This document shows, piece by piece, positions 45,941 through 55,836 of a DNA stretch of 64,000 bases. The first letter of the stretch is position 1. Each line of letters opens with the position of its first letter. The position numbers were made by a program, and so were the translations under genes. The notes beneath the pieces were generated by a model. The model was not told where the DNA came from, made no database searches, and was given only the letters and a program-made list of their open reading frames with translations. The stretch is from Acidobacteria bacterium UBA2994 (lineage in GTDB: Bacteria; Acidobacteriota; Vicinamibacteria; Vicinamibacterales; UBA8438), in assembly GCA_002346545.1 (NCBI GenBank), contig DEAA01000046.1:15846-79845 (forward strand), given 5' to 3'.

Positions 45941-46420
45941 TCAGTCTGATGTCAGCTCGTGAGCCATCGGGATGAAGACGATGCCGTTGACCGTGCGTTC
46001 CGGTCCGGTCTGCCTGAAACCCAGCCGCTCGTAGGCCGGAACGGCGAAACGGGACGAGTTCACCGTTACCCGCTCGAGGTCTGGCCGGGCCGGCCTGGCG
46101 ACCGCCAAGGCGCGAGAGAGGAGATCCCGAGCGATACCCCGGTGCTGGAACGCTGCATCGACGAAGAGCAGCGACACGTGGTCATGATTGCGGAGCTCGA
46201 TCACGCCGGCCAGCCGCTCGTCCTGCTCAGCCAGTAGCAGGAAGTGCCCTGCGGCCACCCGCTCAATGAGTTCAGCCGGCTCGACATACCGCGTGAATTC
46301 GCGGCGCCCCTCCTCGCTGTACTCCTGGGCGATGAAGGTGCCGAACGCTCCAAGAATCAGCCGTGAGACCGCCTCGGCGTCGGCAGGCTCCATTGGCCGA
46401 AAGTCCAGCGTCTCGCTCAT
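45941..46420 (-). CDS. GNAT family N-acetyltransferase
   Basis: The 159-residue protein has the acetyl-CoA region HRGIARDLLSRAL (pattern R-x-x-G-x-A) and the N-terminal MEPADAEAVSRLI strand-helix of GNAT enzymes. The substrate is unknown. It overlaps the cytochrome c stop by 4 bp (ATGA). Confidence 0.85.
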   Translation of the reverse strand: MSETLDFRPMEPADAEAVSRLILGAFGTFIAQEYSEEGRREFTRYVEPAELIERVAAGHFLLLAEQDERLAGVIELRNHDHVSLLFVDAAFQHRGIARDLLSRALAVARPARPDLERVTVNSSRFAVPAYERLGFRQTGPERTVNGIVFIPMAHELTSD

Positions 46421-46830
46421 CGGGACAGGGTCTTGAGGTAGTTCACAAGGTGCCAGATGTCCTCGTCGCCCATGCGCTCCTTGTAGGGCTGCATGTCGGC
46501 GGTAACACCCTCCTTGATGACCAGGAAGATCTCGCCGTCGCTCTCACCGTGCAGCCAGGTGTCGTCGGTGAAATCGGGTACATCACCTCCCGCATGGGCC
46601 ATGTCTCCGTCCCCCAGGCCCCGGTTGCCGTGACACTCGCGGCACATGAAGACATAGCGCTGCCTGCCGGTCGCGATGGAATCGTCGGTCACCTCGAACG
46701 GATTCTCGAGCGCCTGTCCCTCGGGATGGCGATGCGGCTCGACCGGATGGGCCTGCCGTGCCGACAAGGTCCAGGCGGCGGTCACAAACAACAGCGTCGC
46801 CACGAGCATTGTGCGGTGTCCTCTCAGCAT
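46417..46830 (-). CDS. Class I c-type cytochrome
   Basis: The 137-residue protein has an N-terminal signal sequence (about 1-25), a single heme motif CRECH near residue 70, and a distal Met in ADMQPYKERM as probable sixth ligand. It is probably a periplasmic electron carrier. The neighbours are a GNAT enzyme and an unknown protein; the Tat ThDP gene is 1 kb upstream on the same strand. Confidence 0.88.
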   Translation of the reverse strand: MLRGHRTMLVATLLFVTAAWTLSARQAHPVEPHRHPEGQALENPFEVTDDSIATGRQRYVFMCRECHGNRGLGDGDMAHAGGDVPDFTDDTWLHGESDGEIFLVIKEGVTADMQPYKERMGDEDIWHLVNYLKTLSR

Positions 46831-46843
46831 GCCTGCCCTCCCT

Positions 46844-47410
46844 TCACTCCTGCGGGGCGTCGAAGTGCTCCCACATGTACTCAGGATGATACGCGTGCAG
46901 ATGGAGAAACACCTCGTGTACGAGGTTCACGAGCTTCTGCACGCCGTACTCGTGGTGGTTCCTGGTCGCCACCAGCTCCAGCGATACCTCACCGCGGCGC
47001 GGTACAAGCCGTGCCCGCGCTCGACGCCGGTCAACGCGCCGGTGATCCGGCAGCTTGGGGTCTGCCCGTCCCGCCACGAATCCATCGAGATCGCGGTACA
47101 GAGGCGAGCGAGCGGGCATGGATGGAAGCACGCTGCGGAAGACGAACGTACCAGTCTCTGAGGCGTAGCTCAAGTTCAACGGACGGGGACCGAGCCACGA
47201 AAACCTAAATCGGTGGTTCGCAGCGACTTTTCGCTGCTCGCTGAAACCGCGGAAGACTCCACGATCTGCATAGGCCTGTAACTTCGCCCGCACGAGTTCC
47301 AGCGACTGGGCCGGCGTGAGCCGTCGCCTAGTCGTCTTCGGAGCCGCCGCAAGCTTCCGCCCTACTCGCCGTGATGTGGTCAATGTGAGGAAAGGTGGGG
47401 ATGCTCGCAA
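46844..47410 (-). CDS. Hypothetical protein
   Basis: I do not recognise this 188-residue basic protein. It has an Arg/Lys-rich start (KLAAAPKTTRRRLT), a beta-rich centre (FSWLGPRPLNLSYASETGTF) and an acidic, His-rich end (NLVHEVFLHLHAYHPEYMWEHF). It has no signal peptide or membrane segment. It follows the ThDP gene by 39 bp and precedes the cytochrome gene by 13 bp, so it may be in the same operon. Confidence 0.65.
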   Translation of the reverse strand: MRASPPFLTLTTSRRVGRKLAAAPKTTRRRLTPAQSLELVRAKLQAYADRGVFRGFSEQRKVAANHRFRFSWLGPRPLNLSYASETGTFVFRSVLPSMPARSPLYRDLDGFVAGRADPKLPDHRRVDRRRARARLVPRRGEVSLELVATRNHHEYGVQKLVNLVHEVFLHLHAYHPEYMWEHFDAPQE

Positions 47411-47449
47411 AAGGCGAGCACCCCCGTGAGCGTACCGCCGGAAGGCGGC

Positions 47450-49378
47450 CTAGTGGTAGTAGGACATCACACCGGGCTCGAGCTTACCCATGAAGCCAGG
47501 TGCGTACTGGTCGCGCAGCCAAAACTCCTTCTTAGCCTGTACGTTGACCACCGAAGGTCGACTCTCGTCAAGCGCCACCTGATAGGCCCGCTCCAGCGCA
47601 GGGCGGAAGTCTGCCGGGGTGGTCACATACTCGCCATGCGCGCCGAGCGCCTCTCCCATCTTGTCGTACCGCAGGTTCTCCTGGAACAAATGGACCGGGA
47701 GTCCGACTTGGTTGTTTCGCTGGCCTTCCCAGGTACCCCACGCATTGTTGTTGTAGACGATCACGACCGCCGGTAGGCGGTACTTCGAGAGCGTCTCCAT
47801 CTCCATGCCGGTGTAGCCGAAGCCGGCGTCTCCGGTGATGGCGATGATCGGATGACCCTGGTAGTCGGCCTGGGCTCCCGCACCCTGGCGTACCGCCGCC
47901 GCCACACCGATCGTATAGCCGACGTCTGGGCCGATGGCGCCGTACTGGTAGGCGCCGTTCATGATCTGGGCCGGCCGGTAGCTCCGGAGGTAGCGGCGGG
48001 TGTAGCGGGCGATGCCGTAGCCGCCCTGGACAATCGTCGTGCGATCACCGGGCAGGGTGCCGTCGACGAAGTCGGCGAGCTCCTTGCCAATCACCGCGGG
48101 GTGCACCGCGTCGGTGTAACCCAGACCGGTCCGGTAGTACTCTTCGTTCTCGGCTTCGAACGCGTCACGCGCCGAGGCGACCTCGGCCACCCAGGCGTCG
48201 TGGCGGAGGCGTGGCACCTCGGCGGCCAGTGCCTCGAGTGCGGCCCGCTCATCACTCACGATACCGAGATCGATTGGCAGGTTCCGACCAATGTCTTCGG
48301 CATCCGGATCGATACGGATGTACTTGGTGTCTGGTCCGAAGGCAAACTCGCCCTGCGTCGGCATACAGTACTGGCCGACCAGCAGCACAAGATCGGCGCT
48401 AGCGAGTGCGCCCGGCGCGGTATCGGCCGACAGTTCATGGTCGGCCGGGAACTGGCCCTTCATCGCGCCCGACTCGACAACCGGAATCTGGGCACGCTCG
48501 GCCAACCGGCGCAGCGGCTCCCATGCCTTGCTGTAGAACACCCCGTTGCTCGAGACGAGCATAGGGCGCTCGGAGGCCCGGATCATCGAGACGGCCTGGT
48601 CGATCGCCTGCGGATCGGGGAACGGCTTGGTCTCCGTCCGATACTTCGACTTGTCGAAGTAGTACTCAATCTCGCTGGCGTCACGGAACCGCCCGTTAGC
48701 GATCTCGGCCGGGAAATCGAGGTGGACCGGCTTGGGCACGCCGCTCTTCAGCTGCCGGAAAGCGTAGCCGGCATACTCGTGCACGCGGGCCGGCGTGATC
48801 AGGCGCTTGCCATACTTGCGCATCCCCTCGGTGGTGGGCTGCTGATAGGCATCCTGAATGCCGCGCTCGGTGTCCTCGGCGAACACGGTCTTATTGCTGG
48901 CCAGCACCAGAACCGGCGACCGCGCCGAGTTGGCGGCGGCAATCGCGCAGATCATGTCGGTGAAGCCTGGGCCTTCGGTGCCAGACGTAGCCGCGATCTC
49001 ACCGGTCACCCGGCAGAACGCGTCGGCAGCGTGACACAACGAGCCCTCGTGACGACCACCGTAGGTCGGGATGCCCGTGTCTGAAATCGCGTGAACCACG
49101 GAGTAGTTGCCCGGACAACAGAACAGCGCCGCGACGCCTTCTTCCTTACAGGCCTTGGCAAAGACCTGCGCACCGGTCATCGGAAAATCGACCGTCGGGA
49201 GCGAGGCGCTCTTCGCCGTCTCGAACTCGGACGGTACAGTGATCGGAGCGACGTCCTCTTCCTCAGCCGCGCGCACAGCAGCACCGCCGGCGCCAAGGGA
49301 TGCTGCTGTGGCACCTGCTCCCAGAACTGCCTGCTTCATGAACCGCCGTCGAGAACTACGCCCGGTTGAAGGCTTCAT
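47450..49378 (-). CDS. Tat-exported thiamine diphosphate-dependent enzyme
   Basis: The 642-residue protein starts with a twin-arginine signal (SRRRFMK at 9-15, followed by an Ala-rich hydrophobic stretch). The ATG has AGGAGAT at good spacing. The mature part has the three-domain layout of acetolactate synthase-like enzymes: the catalytic Glu in [13 protein letters not shown] (E111), a central FAD/CoA-like domain, and the ThDP motif GDA-x24-NN at 516-544 (Ala in place of the second Gly). The substrate cannot be read; export of the folded enzyme to the periplasm is inferred from the signal. Confidence 0.88.
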   Translation of the reverse strand: MKPSTGRSSRRRFMKQAVLGAGATAASLGAGGAAVRAAEEEDVAPITVPSEFETAKSASLPTVDFPMTGAQVFAKACKEEGVAALFCCPGNYSVVHAISDTGIPTYGGRHEGSLCHAADAFCRVTGEIAATSGTEGPGFTDMICAIAAANSARSPVLVLASNKTVFAEDTERGIQDAYQQPTTEGMRKYGKRLITPARVHEYAGYAFRQLKSGVPKPVHLDFPAEIANGRFRDASEIEYYFDKSKYRTETKPFPDPQAIDQAVSMIRASERPMLVSSNGVFYSKAWEPLRRLAERAQIPVVESGAMKGQFPADHELSADTAPGALASADLVLLVGQYCMPTQGEFAFGPDTKYIRIDPDAEDIGRNLPIDLGIVSDERAALEALAAEVPRLRHDAWVAEVASARDAFEAENEEYYRTGLGYTDAVHPAVIGKELADFVDGTLPGDRTTIVQGGYGIARYTRRYLRSYRPAQIMNGAYQYGAIGPDVGYTIGVAAAVRQGAGAQADYQGHPIIAITGDAGFGYTGMEMETLSKYRLPAVVIVYNNNAWGTWEGQRNNQVGLPVHLFQENLRYDKMGEALGAHGEYVTTPADFRPALERAYQVALDESRPSVVNVQAKKEFWLRDQYAPGFMGKLEPGVMSYYH

Positions 49379-49505
49379 TATCTATCTCCTGCTGCGCCAG
49401 CGGATACGACTCGCCCCCAAACGGGACGGAAACGGTCCGATGACACTTGTTTCGTCCACAGAGAATCGCACGCCAGCGCCCGAGATCGCAAGCACGAGCA
49501 ATGTG

Positions 49506-50303
49506 TCACTCATCAGCGGCCAAGGCGGCCACGTCACGGGCGCAACGGATGCCGACATTGCTCGTCTGACCCGTCTGGGCGAACGGAAGCCGCACCGAAC
49601 TGCGTAACGCCGCCGGAAAGTTCAGCCAGGAGCCCCCGCGCGCGATGCGAGCGAAGCCGCTGTCGGCGCCGGGAGGGTCGACGGCCGGCGAGTTCGCGTA
49701 GTAGCTCTCGTCCAGCCACCCATCGACCCATTCCCAGACATTGCCGACCATGTCGTGGACACCGTAGGGGTTCGGCTGAAACGAACCGACCGGAGCCGTA
49801 TTCGTCCAAAGGTCCCCGCCTCCGGTAGCACCCTCACAACACTGCGGCGCCCCGAAGTTGGCCAATTCCCGGGTCAGCTCTGCGATCGACCCGTACACCA
49901 GCCCGTCGCGCCCCCCGCGCGCGGCGTACTCCCACTCGGCCTCGGTCGGCAACCGTCCGCCGGTCCAGCTGCAAAATGCCGCAGCATCGTCCCAGCTAAC
50001 CAGCACGACCGGATGGTCTCCACCCTGCGGAAAGTCTGGAGACGATGGGGCCCGATGACCCGCGGCGGATACGAACGCCGCATAGTCGGCCACCGTCACC
50101 TCGGTGACCATCAACTCGTAGGGCGCAACAAACGACACCTCGTGCTGCGGCCGTTCGCTGTCGAGACAGTTCGGATCGGCGTCCACGCAGCCCATGAGGA
50201 AGGCCCCGGCCGGAATCCTGATCCACCCTCCGCCAGGCTGTGCTAGCGCCGGCGTCACAACAGACGGCAGTAACAGAAGCAGGATTATTCTGGACGCTAC
50301 CAC
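49506..50303 (-). CDS. Formylglycine-generating-enzyme (SUMF1)-like secreted protein
   Basis: The 265-residue protein has a signal peptide (about 1-21, ending ALA) and the FGE-sulfatase domain with IPAGAFLMGC, PVVLVSWDDAAAFCSWTGGRLPTEAEWEYAARGG-type motifs and ARGGSWLN. Family members oxidise Cys to formylglycine in sulfatases or have other roles; no sulfatase is in the window. It is downstream of ggt by 10 bp. Confidence 0.86.
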   Translation of the reverse strand: MVASRIILLLLLPSVVTPALAQPGGGWIRIPAGAFLMGCVDADPNCLDSERPQHEVSFVAPYELMVTEVTVADYAAFVSAAGHRAPSSPDFPQGGDHPVVLVSWDDAAAFCSWTGGRLPTEAEWEYAARGGRDGLVYGSIAELTRELANFGAPQCCEGATGGGDLWTNTAPVGSFQPNPYGVHDMVGNVWEWVDGWLDESYYANSPAVDPPGADSGFARIARGGSWLNFPAALRSSVRLPFAQTGQTSNVGIRCARDVAALAADE

Positions 50304-50313
50304 GGACTCTCCA

Positions 50314-52200
50314 TCACCACCCGATTGCGTACATCATCCGCCGTGGATCTGCGCCAGCCAGCATCGCACCCGTCTCAGTCCACAGCACGGCTTGCATGTT
50401 GCCGAGCACATACTCCGACACCGGCTCGACGTCATGGCCGAGCCGGGCGAGCTCAGCCATCACCGTCGCCGGCATACGAGCTTCGACACGCATGGTCACC
50501 TCGGCGCCGGCACGATAGAAGTTGGGGTCGGCGTCGAGCGCGATGCGTGGCACTTCGACCGCTTCCTGAATGCCCAGTCCGAAGTCGAGCACGTTCAGGA
50601 GCACTTGAAACTGGGTTTGCCCGATCGTCTCGCCGCCCGGCGTTCCGAGCGCGAGGAACGGAGCACCATCCTTGAGCACCAGCGTCGGCGAGTTATTGAG
50701 AATCGGGATCTGGCCCCCGCGCGCGTAGTTGGCGTGCTCGGGGTATGGGGCGGTGGAACCAACGCGCGAACCGTTGTTGAAGAGGAGCCCGGTCTCACCC
50801 ACCACGACGCCCGTGCCCCAGAGGCTGCCCAGCGTCGGGGTGGCGACCACGACATTCCCTGCCGTATCGACCACTGTGAAACTGGTCGTGCTCCCCGGAA
50901 CGCTCGTCTCGTAGGCGCCGCGCCGCGCCGGCGCCGCGGCACGCGCGGTTCTCCTCTCGGCGCCGTCCGGCACGCCGGCATCCGGGAAGGGCATGGCTCG
51001 ATCCCTATCGATCAGGCTCCGACGATCATCAGCAAACGTCTTGGATACGAGACCAGCCGTCGGCATCAACGCATGGGCCGGGTCGACCGCATAGGCGTAA
51101 ACGTCGGCCTTGGTCACCTTGATCGCCTCGGCCACCAAATGGAGCGCCTCCGCAGAATTATGTCCCAGCGCGGCCAAGTCGAAGTCCTCCAGCAGGTTCA
51201 GCTGCATGAGCACTTCCAACCCGCCGCGAGATGTCGTCGGACTGGAGTAGACGTCAAACCCGCGGTAGGTCGTCCGCACCGGCTCGGTCCAAACAGGCTC
51301 GTAGCGCGCGAAGTCGTCGCGGGTGAAGGCGCCGCCACGGTCCTGGTAGAACCTGGCCATGTCACGAGCGATGTCCCCTCGGTAGAAACGCCTAAACGCT
51401 GCCTGAAGCCCGGACTCCCGGTTCCCGCCGTTCAAGCGAGCGGTCTCCTCCGCCTCGACCAGCCGCCGAAACGTTCGGGCCAACTGCGGGAACCGGACCA
51501 TCACGCCCGCCTCAGGAAGCACGCCGTCAAGGAGAAACACCGCTGCCGTGGTGGAGTGAGACTCGAGTAGCTCGCGAGAGCGATCGAGCGACCCTGCCAC
51601 GTAGGCGTCGACTGGGTGTCCCTGCTCGGCATAACCGATCGCCGGCGCCAACACCCTCTCAAGCGACATCACGCCGTAGCGTTCCATCAACGCGATCCAT
51701 CCACCCAGCAGCCCCGGCACGACCCCCGCGTGGATGCCGCGATCAAGCTCCTCTGACGACAGGGCGGACGCGTCGAGCGCGCGCGGAGCGGCGCCGGTGG
51801 CATTGAGCGAGACTACCTCGCCGGTGGCAGCGTCGAACACCGTGAAGAACCCGTTGCCACCGGCCCCGGACATCATCGGCTCGACCAAGTTCAATGTCGC
51901 CAGCACGGCAACTGCCGCGTCGGCCGCGGTACCGCCCTGGGTAAGTATCTGCATCCCGGCCATCGCCGCCAACGGATGACCGGCCGTAACCAAGCCCCGC
52001 ACGCCGGGCACGGCTGGACGGTGAGCCCGAAGACCGTCGGTCAACGGTCCAGCCGCGACCGGCTTGTCGGCAACCTCCTCCAGAGGAGTCTGGGGGCCGC
52101 ACGCCTGCATCGCGAACGACAGGACCGCGACCAGACCGAGCGTGACGGTCGACGTCCAGGAGCCTCGCTGAGCGTCGTCAGCTGGATGACCACGTGGCAT
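50314..52200 (-). CDS. Gamma-glutamyltransferase
   Basis: The 628-residue protein is an Ntn hydrolase of the GGT family: catalytic Thr in STTSFTVVDTAGN, the NNGSRVGS glycine loop, and an N-terminal hydrophobic export signal with a possible lipid-attachment Cys (FAMQACGP). It would hydrolyse glutathione or related peptides in the periplasm. It is the second gene in qor-ggt-FGE on the minus strand. Confidence 0.9.
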   Translation of the reverse strand: MPRGHPADDAQRGSWTSTVTLGLVAVLSFAMQACGPQTPLEEVADKPVAAGPLTDGLRAHRPAVPGVRGLVTAGHPLAAMAGMQILTQGGTAADAAVAVLATLNLVEPMMSGAGGNGFFTVFDAATGEVVSLNATGAAPRALDASALSSEELDRGIHAGVVPGLLGGWIALMERYGVMSLERVLAPAIGYAEQGHPVDAYVAGSLDRSRELLESHSTTAAVFLLDGVLPEAGVMVRFPQLARTFRRLVEAEETARLNGGNRESGLQAAFRRFYRGDIARDMARFYQDRGGAFTRDDFARYEPVWTEPVRTTYRGFDVYSSPTTSRGGLEVLMQLNLLEDFDLAALGHNSAEALHLVAEAIKVTKADVYAYAVDPAHALMPTAGLVSKTFADDRRSLIDRDRAMPFPDAGVPDGAERRTARAAAPARRGAYETSVPGSTTSFTVVDTAGNVVVATPTLGSLWGTGVVVGETGLLFNNGSRVGSTAPYPEHANYARGGQIPILNNSPTLVLKDGAPFLALGTPGGETIGQTQFQVLLNVLDFGLGIQEAVEVPRIALDADPNFYRAGAEVTMRVEARMPATVMAELARLGHDVEPVSEYVLGNMQAVLWTETGAMLAGADPRRMMYAIGW

Positions 52201-52209
52201 GGCGCTCGA

Positions 52210-53190
52210 CTACTCCTCCATGAGCAGCACGGTCGACCCGGTCGTCCTCCGTGCTTCCAGGTCGCGATGCGCCTGCGCCACGTCCTTCAGCAGAAACGCC
52301 TGACTGACTTCCACCTTGACGGCACCACTCGCTACTACCGAGAACAAGTCGTCGGCCGTCGCGTCGAGCTCCTCGCGAGTGGCGATGTAGCTGGCCAGGG
52401 TGGGACGAGTCAGGAAGAGCGAACCTTTAGCCGCGAGCAGACCTGGACTGAACGGTTCGACGGCTCCCGACGCGTTCCCGTAGCTCACCATCAACCCTCG
52501 AGGTTGCAGACAATCGAGCGAGGCCACGAAGGTGTCCTTCCCCACCGAGTCGAACACCACAGGTACGCCGGCGCCATCGGTCAGCTCCTTCACCCGTGCT
52601 ACGACGTCTTCCCGGGTGTAGACGATCGGGTGGTTACAGCCGTGCGCTCGCGCCAGCTCCGCCTTCTCGTCGGTGCCAACGGTGCCAATGACAGTCGCAC
52701 CCAGGTGCTTAGCCCACTGGCAGGCGATCAGACCGACGCCTCCGGCTGCGGCGTGGAGCAGAATCGTGTCGCCCCGCTTCACCGGATAGATCCGGCGGAT
52801 GAGGTACTGCACGGTGGAGCCCTTGAGCATCATCGCCGCCGCCTGTTGGTCAGTGATAACGTCGGGCACCTTCACCAGACGACTCGCCTCGAGCACACGC
52901 TGCTCAGCGTAGCCGCCCAAGCTCATCGAGTAGGCAACCCGGTCGCCCACGGCGACGTCAGTCACACCCTCCCCGATGGCCTCAACGACGCCCGCGCCCT
53001 CGTTTCCGATCACAGCGGGCATCGCCGGCACCGGATAGAGGCCGGTGCGATGGTAGACATCGATGAAATTGAGCCCGGCGGCCGTCTGCCGGATCAGCGC
53101 CTGTCCAGGTCCAGGCTGTCCGGGATCGACTTCATCCCAGCGCAGTACTTCGGGTCCACCATGCTCGTGAATACGAATCGCTCTCGCCAT
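52210..53190 (-). CDS. NADPH:quinone oxidoreductase (zinc-free MDR)
   Basis: The 326-residue protein starts with IRIHEHGGPEVLRWDEVDPG and has the nucleotide motif AAAGGVGLIACQWAKHLGA and the MLKGSTVQYL segment of quinone reductases (QOR). No zinc ligands are present. It is 9 bp upstream of ggt and divergent from glcF. Confidence 0.9.
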   Translation of the reverse strand: MARAIRIHEHGGPEVLRWDEVDPGQPGPGQALIRQTAAGLNFIDVYHRTGLYPVPAMPAVIGNEGAGVVEAIGEGVTDVAVGDRVAYSMSLGGYAEQRVLEASRLVKVPDVITDQQAAAMMLKGSTVQYLIRRIYPVKRGDTILLHAAAGGVGLIACQWAKHLGATVIGTVGTDEKAELARAHGCNHPIVYTREDVVARVKELTDGAGVPVVFDSVGKDTFVASLDCLQPRGLMVSYGNASGAVEPFSPGLLAAKGSLFLTRPTLASYIATREELDATADDLFSVVASGAVKVEVSQAFLLKDVAQAHRDLEARRTTGSTVLLMEE

Positions 53191-53263
53191 CGTCAGCCTC
53201 CGTGCCTCCTCTGCCGTCGGGTAGTTCTCAGCATGATACTGCCGCGTGGTTCCACCCCCAAGG

Positions 53264-53269
53264 TAGACT
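53264..53269 (+). promoter_or_regulatory. -10 box of glcF, probably leaderless
   Basis: TAGACT ends 9 nt before the glcF ATG at 53279, so the transcript would start near 53276. There is no Shine-Dalgarno and no clear -35 element. Confidence 0.4.
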
Positions 53270-53278
53270 GTTCGCTAA

Positions 53279-54586
53279 ATGTCCACGGCCTTCGACAGCC
53301 GCCACAAGCCCAATTCCGCGCTAGTCGCCGACTGCGTGCACTGTGGGTTCTGCCTCCCCGCTTGTCCGACCTATCTGTTGTGGGGACGGGAAACAGACTC
53401 TCCGCGCGGGCGCATCGCGCTCATCAAGGGTGGGCTCGAGGGCGATACGGATCTCACGACATCGTTTGGCCGACATATCGACACCTGTCTCGGCTGTATG
53501 TCGTGCGTCAGCGCCTGTCCATCAGGCGTGCAGTACGACAGGCTGCTCGAAGCCACGCGTCCACAGGTCGAGCGGAAGATCGACCGGAGCCTGGCCGACC
53601 GCCTGTTCCGGCGGCTCATCTTCACTCTCTTTCCGCACCCTGACCGGCTGCGGATCGTCGCCACTAAGCTATGGGGCTATCAGCAACTGGGGATGCAGCG
53701 ATTGGCGCGAGCCACAGGCATCCTCGGTCTGCTCCCGAAGCGGTTGCGGGCCATGGAAGCCGTCCTGCCTCCGGTGTCCCTGCGCGGCGCGTGGAGCGAC
53801 ACGCCGTATCGGGTGCCAGCTGTAGGCGAGCGGCGGCGGAGAGTGGGCCTGCTGCTGGGCTGCGTGCAACGGGTGTTCTTCGACGAGGTGAACCGCGCCA
53901 CCATCAGGGTCCTGACAGCGGAAGGCTGCGAGGTCGTGATTCCGCCCTCGCAGGGTTGCTGCGGCGCGCTGATGCTGCATGCGGGAGAGGACCGGGACGC
54001 TGCTGACGCAGCCAGACGATTCATCGACGCCTTCGAGAACGAGGCGGCCGAGGTGGACACCATCGTGATCAACGCGGCGGGATGCGGTTCGACGTTAAAG
54101 GAGTATGGCCACCTGCTCCGCGACGACCCGCGCTACGCCGACCGTGCCCAGGCGCTGGCCAGCAAATGCCGAGACATCTCGGAACTGTTGGCTGAGCTAG
54201 AACCGCGCGCGCCGCGCCATCCGGTGCCACTCAGTGTGGCCTATCACGACGCCTGCCATCTCCAGCATGCCCAGGGCGTGAGCGCCGAACCGCGCCGGGT
54301 CCTCGAGACGATCCCCGAGTTGGACGTGAAAGAGGTGCCGGAAGCCGGCATCTGCTGTGGGTCGGCCGGCATATACAACCTGGTTGAGCCGGACACCGCG
54401 ACCGAACTTGGCGACCGGAAGGCGGGATACATCCACAGCACCGGGGCCAATGCGGTGGCGTCGAGCAACCCTGGCTGCCTGTTGCAGATCGCCAGCCGCC
54501 TCGACGTGGCGGGAACGCCGCTGCCGACGTATCACCTAATCGAGCTCGTGGATGCGTCGATCCGGGGCGAATCGCTGCCCCGCTGA
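53279..54586 (+). CDS. glcF: Glycolate oxidase iron-sulfur subunit
   Basis: The 435-residue protein has two N-terminal 4Fe-4S motifs (CVHCGFCLPACP and CLGCMSCVSACP) and two CCG domains (QGCCGALMLHAG and GICCGSAGIYNL) that bind further metal or heme-like centres. It takes electrons from GlcDE during glycolate oxidation to glyoxylate. It faces glcE and glcD tail to tail, 11 bp apart, which is unusual for glcDEF. Confidence 0.93.
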   Translation: MSTAFDSRHKPNSALVADCVHCGFCLPACPTYLLWGRETDSPRGRIALIKGGLEGDTDLTTSFGRHIDTCLGCMSCVSACPSGVQYDRLLEATRPQVERKIDRSLADRLFRRLIFTLFPHPDRLRIVATKLWGYQQLGMQRLARATGILGLLPKRLRAMEAVLPPVSLRGAWSDTPYRVPAVGERRRRVGLLLGCVQRVFFDEVNRATIRVLTAEGCEVVIPPSQGCCGALMLHAGEDRDAADAARRFIDAFENEAAEVDTIVINAAGCGSTLKEYGHLLRDDPRYADRAQALASKCRDISELLAELEPRAPRHPVPLSVAYHDACHLQHAQGVSAEPRRVLETIPELDVKEVPEAGICCGSAGIYNLVEPDTATELGDRKAGYIHSTGANAVASSNPGCLLQIASRLDVAGTPLPTYHLIELVDASIRGESLPR

Positions 54587-54597
54587 GGTCAGGACGG

Positions 54598-55830
54598 CTA
54601 CAGCCCACCCGGACCGCGGCCAGGGTTGAGGGTCGCCCGAGGATCGAACCGGCGCTTCACCTCGCGCATCACCTCGAACGTATCGCCCACAGATCCCCAG
54701 ACATCGGTCAACGCCTTGAGCTCGGCTGTGGCACGCCGGACCACCACGCTCCCTCGCCCGAGTGTGAGACGTTCGCGCCACTCCGAGACGAGCGCGGCCT
54801 GCTTCTCCACCGGGCCCGTCAATCTGAGATGCAGGACGCTGAGCGCCGCCTGCCCGGCCAGCACATACGACAGTCCGCGGCTAGCAGTTGCCTCGTCGAG
54901 CCAACTCAGCGACGACGGGAGGTTGGCCGGCAGGACGACCGCCTTGAGCAGGGTACCGTCCTCTGCAAAGACCCGCCGCTCGTGCGCCGTCCAGAACTCG
55001 TTCTGTGCATCGACCTCGAGCAACTGCCCCAGCCCGCCGTGGGTTTCGGCGAGCGTCACCGCCTCCTCGGCCTGCGCCTCAGTTACCGATTCGAGCGACT
55101 CGAACTTCAGCACGACGCGGAGCGGGTCGGTCGCTATCTCGAGGGCGGCTGGCGTCAAACCGCGGCTGAGGAGATCGACGGCGTAGCCGACGGCGACCTT
55201 GGCGTCAGGCAGCTCGACGACCACCGTACTCGACGCCTCGGCCAGGGGCGCCAGTTTGAACGTGGCGTCGACGATCACCCCCAGACTGCCGAACGACCCG
55301 GTGAGGAGCCGCGCCACATCGTAGCCGGCGACGTTCTTGACCACGATGCCGCCGCTCTGCGCCGTGACGCCGTCAGCACGAACCAGCGTCATCCCGATGA
55401 TCAGGTCCCGTGGCGCTCCGTGGCGGTGACGACGGGGTCCGGCGTCGTTGGTGGCCAGGATCCCGCCGACCGTCGCCCTCGCTCGATCGGGCGGGTCGAG
55501 CGCCAGCCACTGGCGATGCGCGCTGAGACGTTCGTTGGTCTCAGCCAGCGTGATGCCGGACTGGGTGGTCGCAGTAAGGTCGCCGTGGCGGTGGGCAACG
55601 ACCTCGTTGAGGCGGCCGGTCTTTAGGAGGACGTCGACCGACTCGAGCCGCGGTCCCCATCCAAGCTTGGTACCCCCGCCCTGCACCAGCACCGCGTGGC
55701 CGTCGGCACCCGCCTGCGCCAATGTCCGAGCGACACCCTCCTGACTCGCTGGCTCAGCCACCCATCGGGGGACGACACCGTCGACGGCGTCGGCGGCGGC
55801 TCCAGTGCGGCGTCCCTCAGCGTCGTGCAT
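54598..55830 (-). CDS. glcE: Glycolate oxidase FAD-binding subunit
   Basis: The 410-residue protein has the FAD_binding_4 PCMH motif VLVQGGGTKLGWG and the later VGGILATNDAGPRRHRHG and VKNVAGYDVARL. The C-terminus FDPRATLNPGRG is typical of GlcE. The start is an ATG 6 bp after the glcD stop, so glcD-glcE are co-transcribed. Confidence 0.9.
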   Translation of the reverse strand: MHDAEGRRTGAAADAVDGVVPRWVAEPASQEGVARTLAQAGADGHAVLVQGGGTKLGWGPRLESVDVLLKTGRLNEVVAHRHGDLTATTQSGITLAETNERLSAHRQWLALDPPDRARATVGGILATNDAGPRRHRHGAPRDLIIGMTLVRADGVTAQSGGIVVKNVAGYDVARLLTGSFGSLGVIVDATFKLAPLAEASSTVVVELPDAKVAVGYAVDLLSRGLTPAALEIATDPLRVVLKFESLESVTEAQAEEAVTLAETHGGLGQLLEVDAQNEFWTAHERRVFAEDGTLLKAVVLPANLPSSLSWLDEATASRGLSYVLAGQAALSVLHLRLTGPVEKQAALVSEWRERLTLGRGSVVVRRATAELKALTDVWGSVGDTFEVMREVKRRFDPRATLNPGRGPGGL

Positions 55831-55836
55831 GACCTC

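Noticed and set aside
47852..49084. 410-codon plus-strand frame opposite the ThDP enzyme
   Set aside because: Composition is biased to Arg/Gly/Val and it has no motif; the minus strand is clearly coding.
50194..51570. 458-codon plus-strand frame opposite ggt and the FGE-like gene
   Set aside because: No domain, and antisense to two genes with conserved catalytic motifs.
51976..53643. Long plus-strand open frame of 555 codons opposite ggt and the quinone reductase
   Set aside because: It has no recognisable domain and lies antisense to two genes with clear motifs; long antisense frames are common at this GC content.
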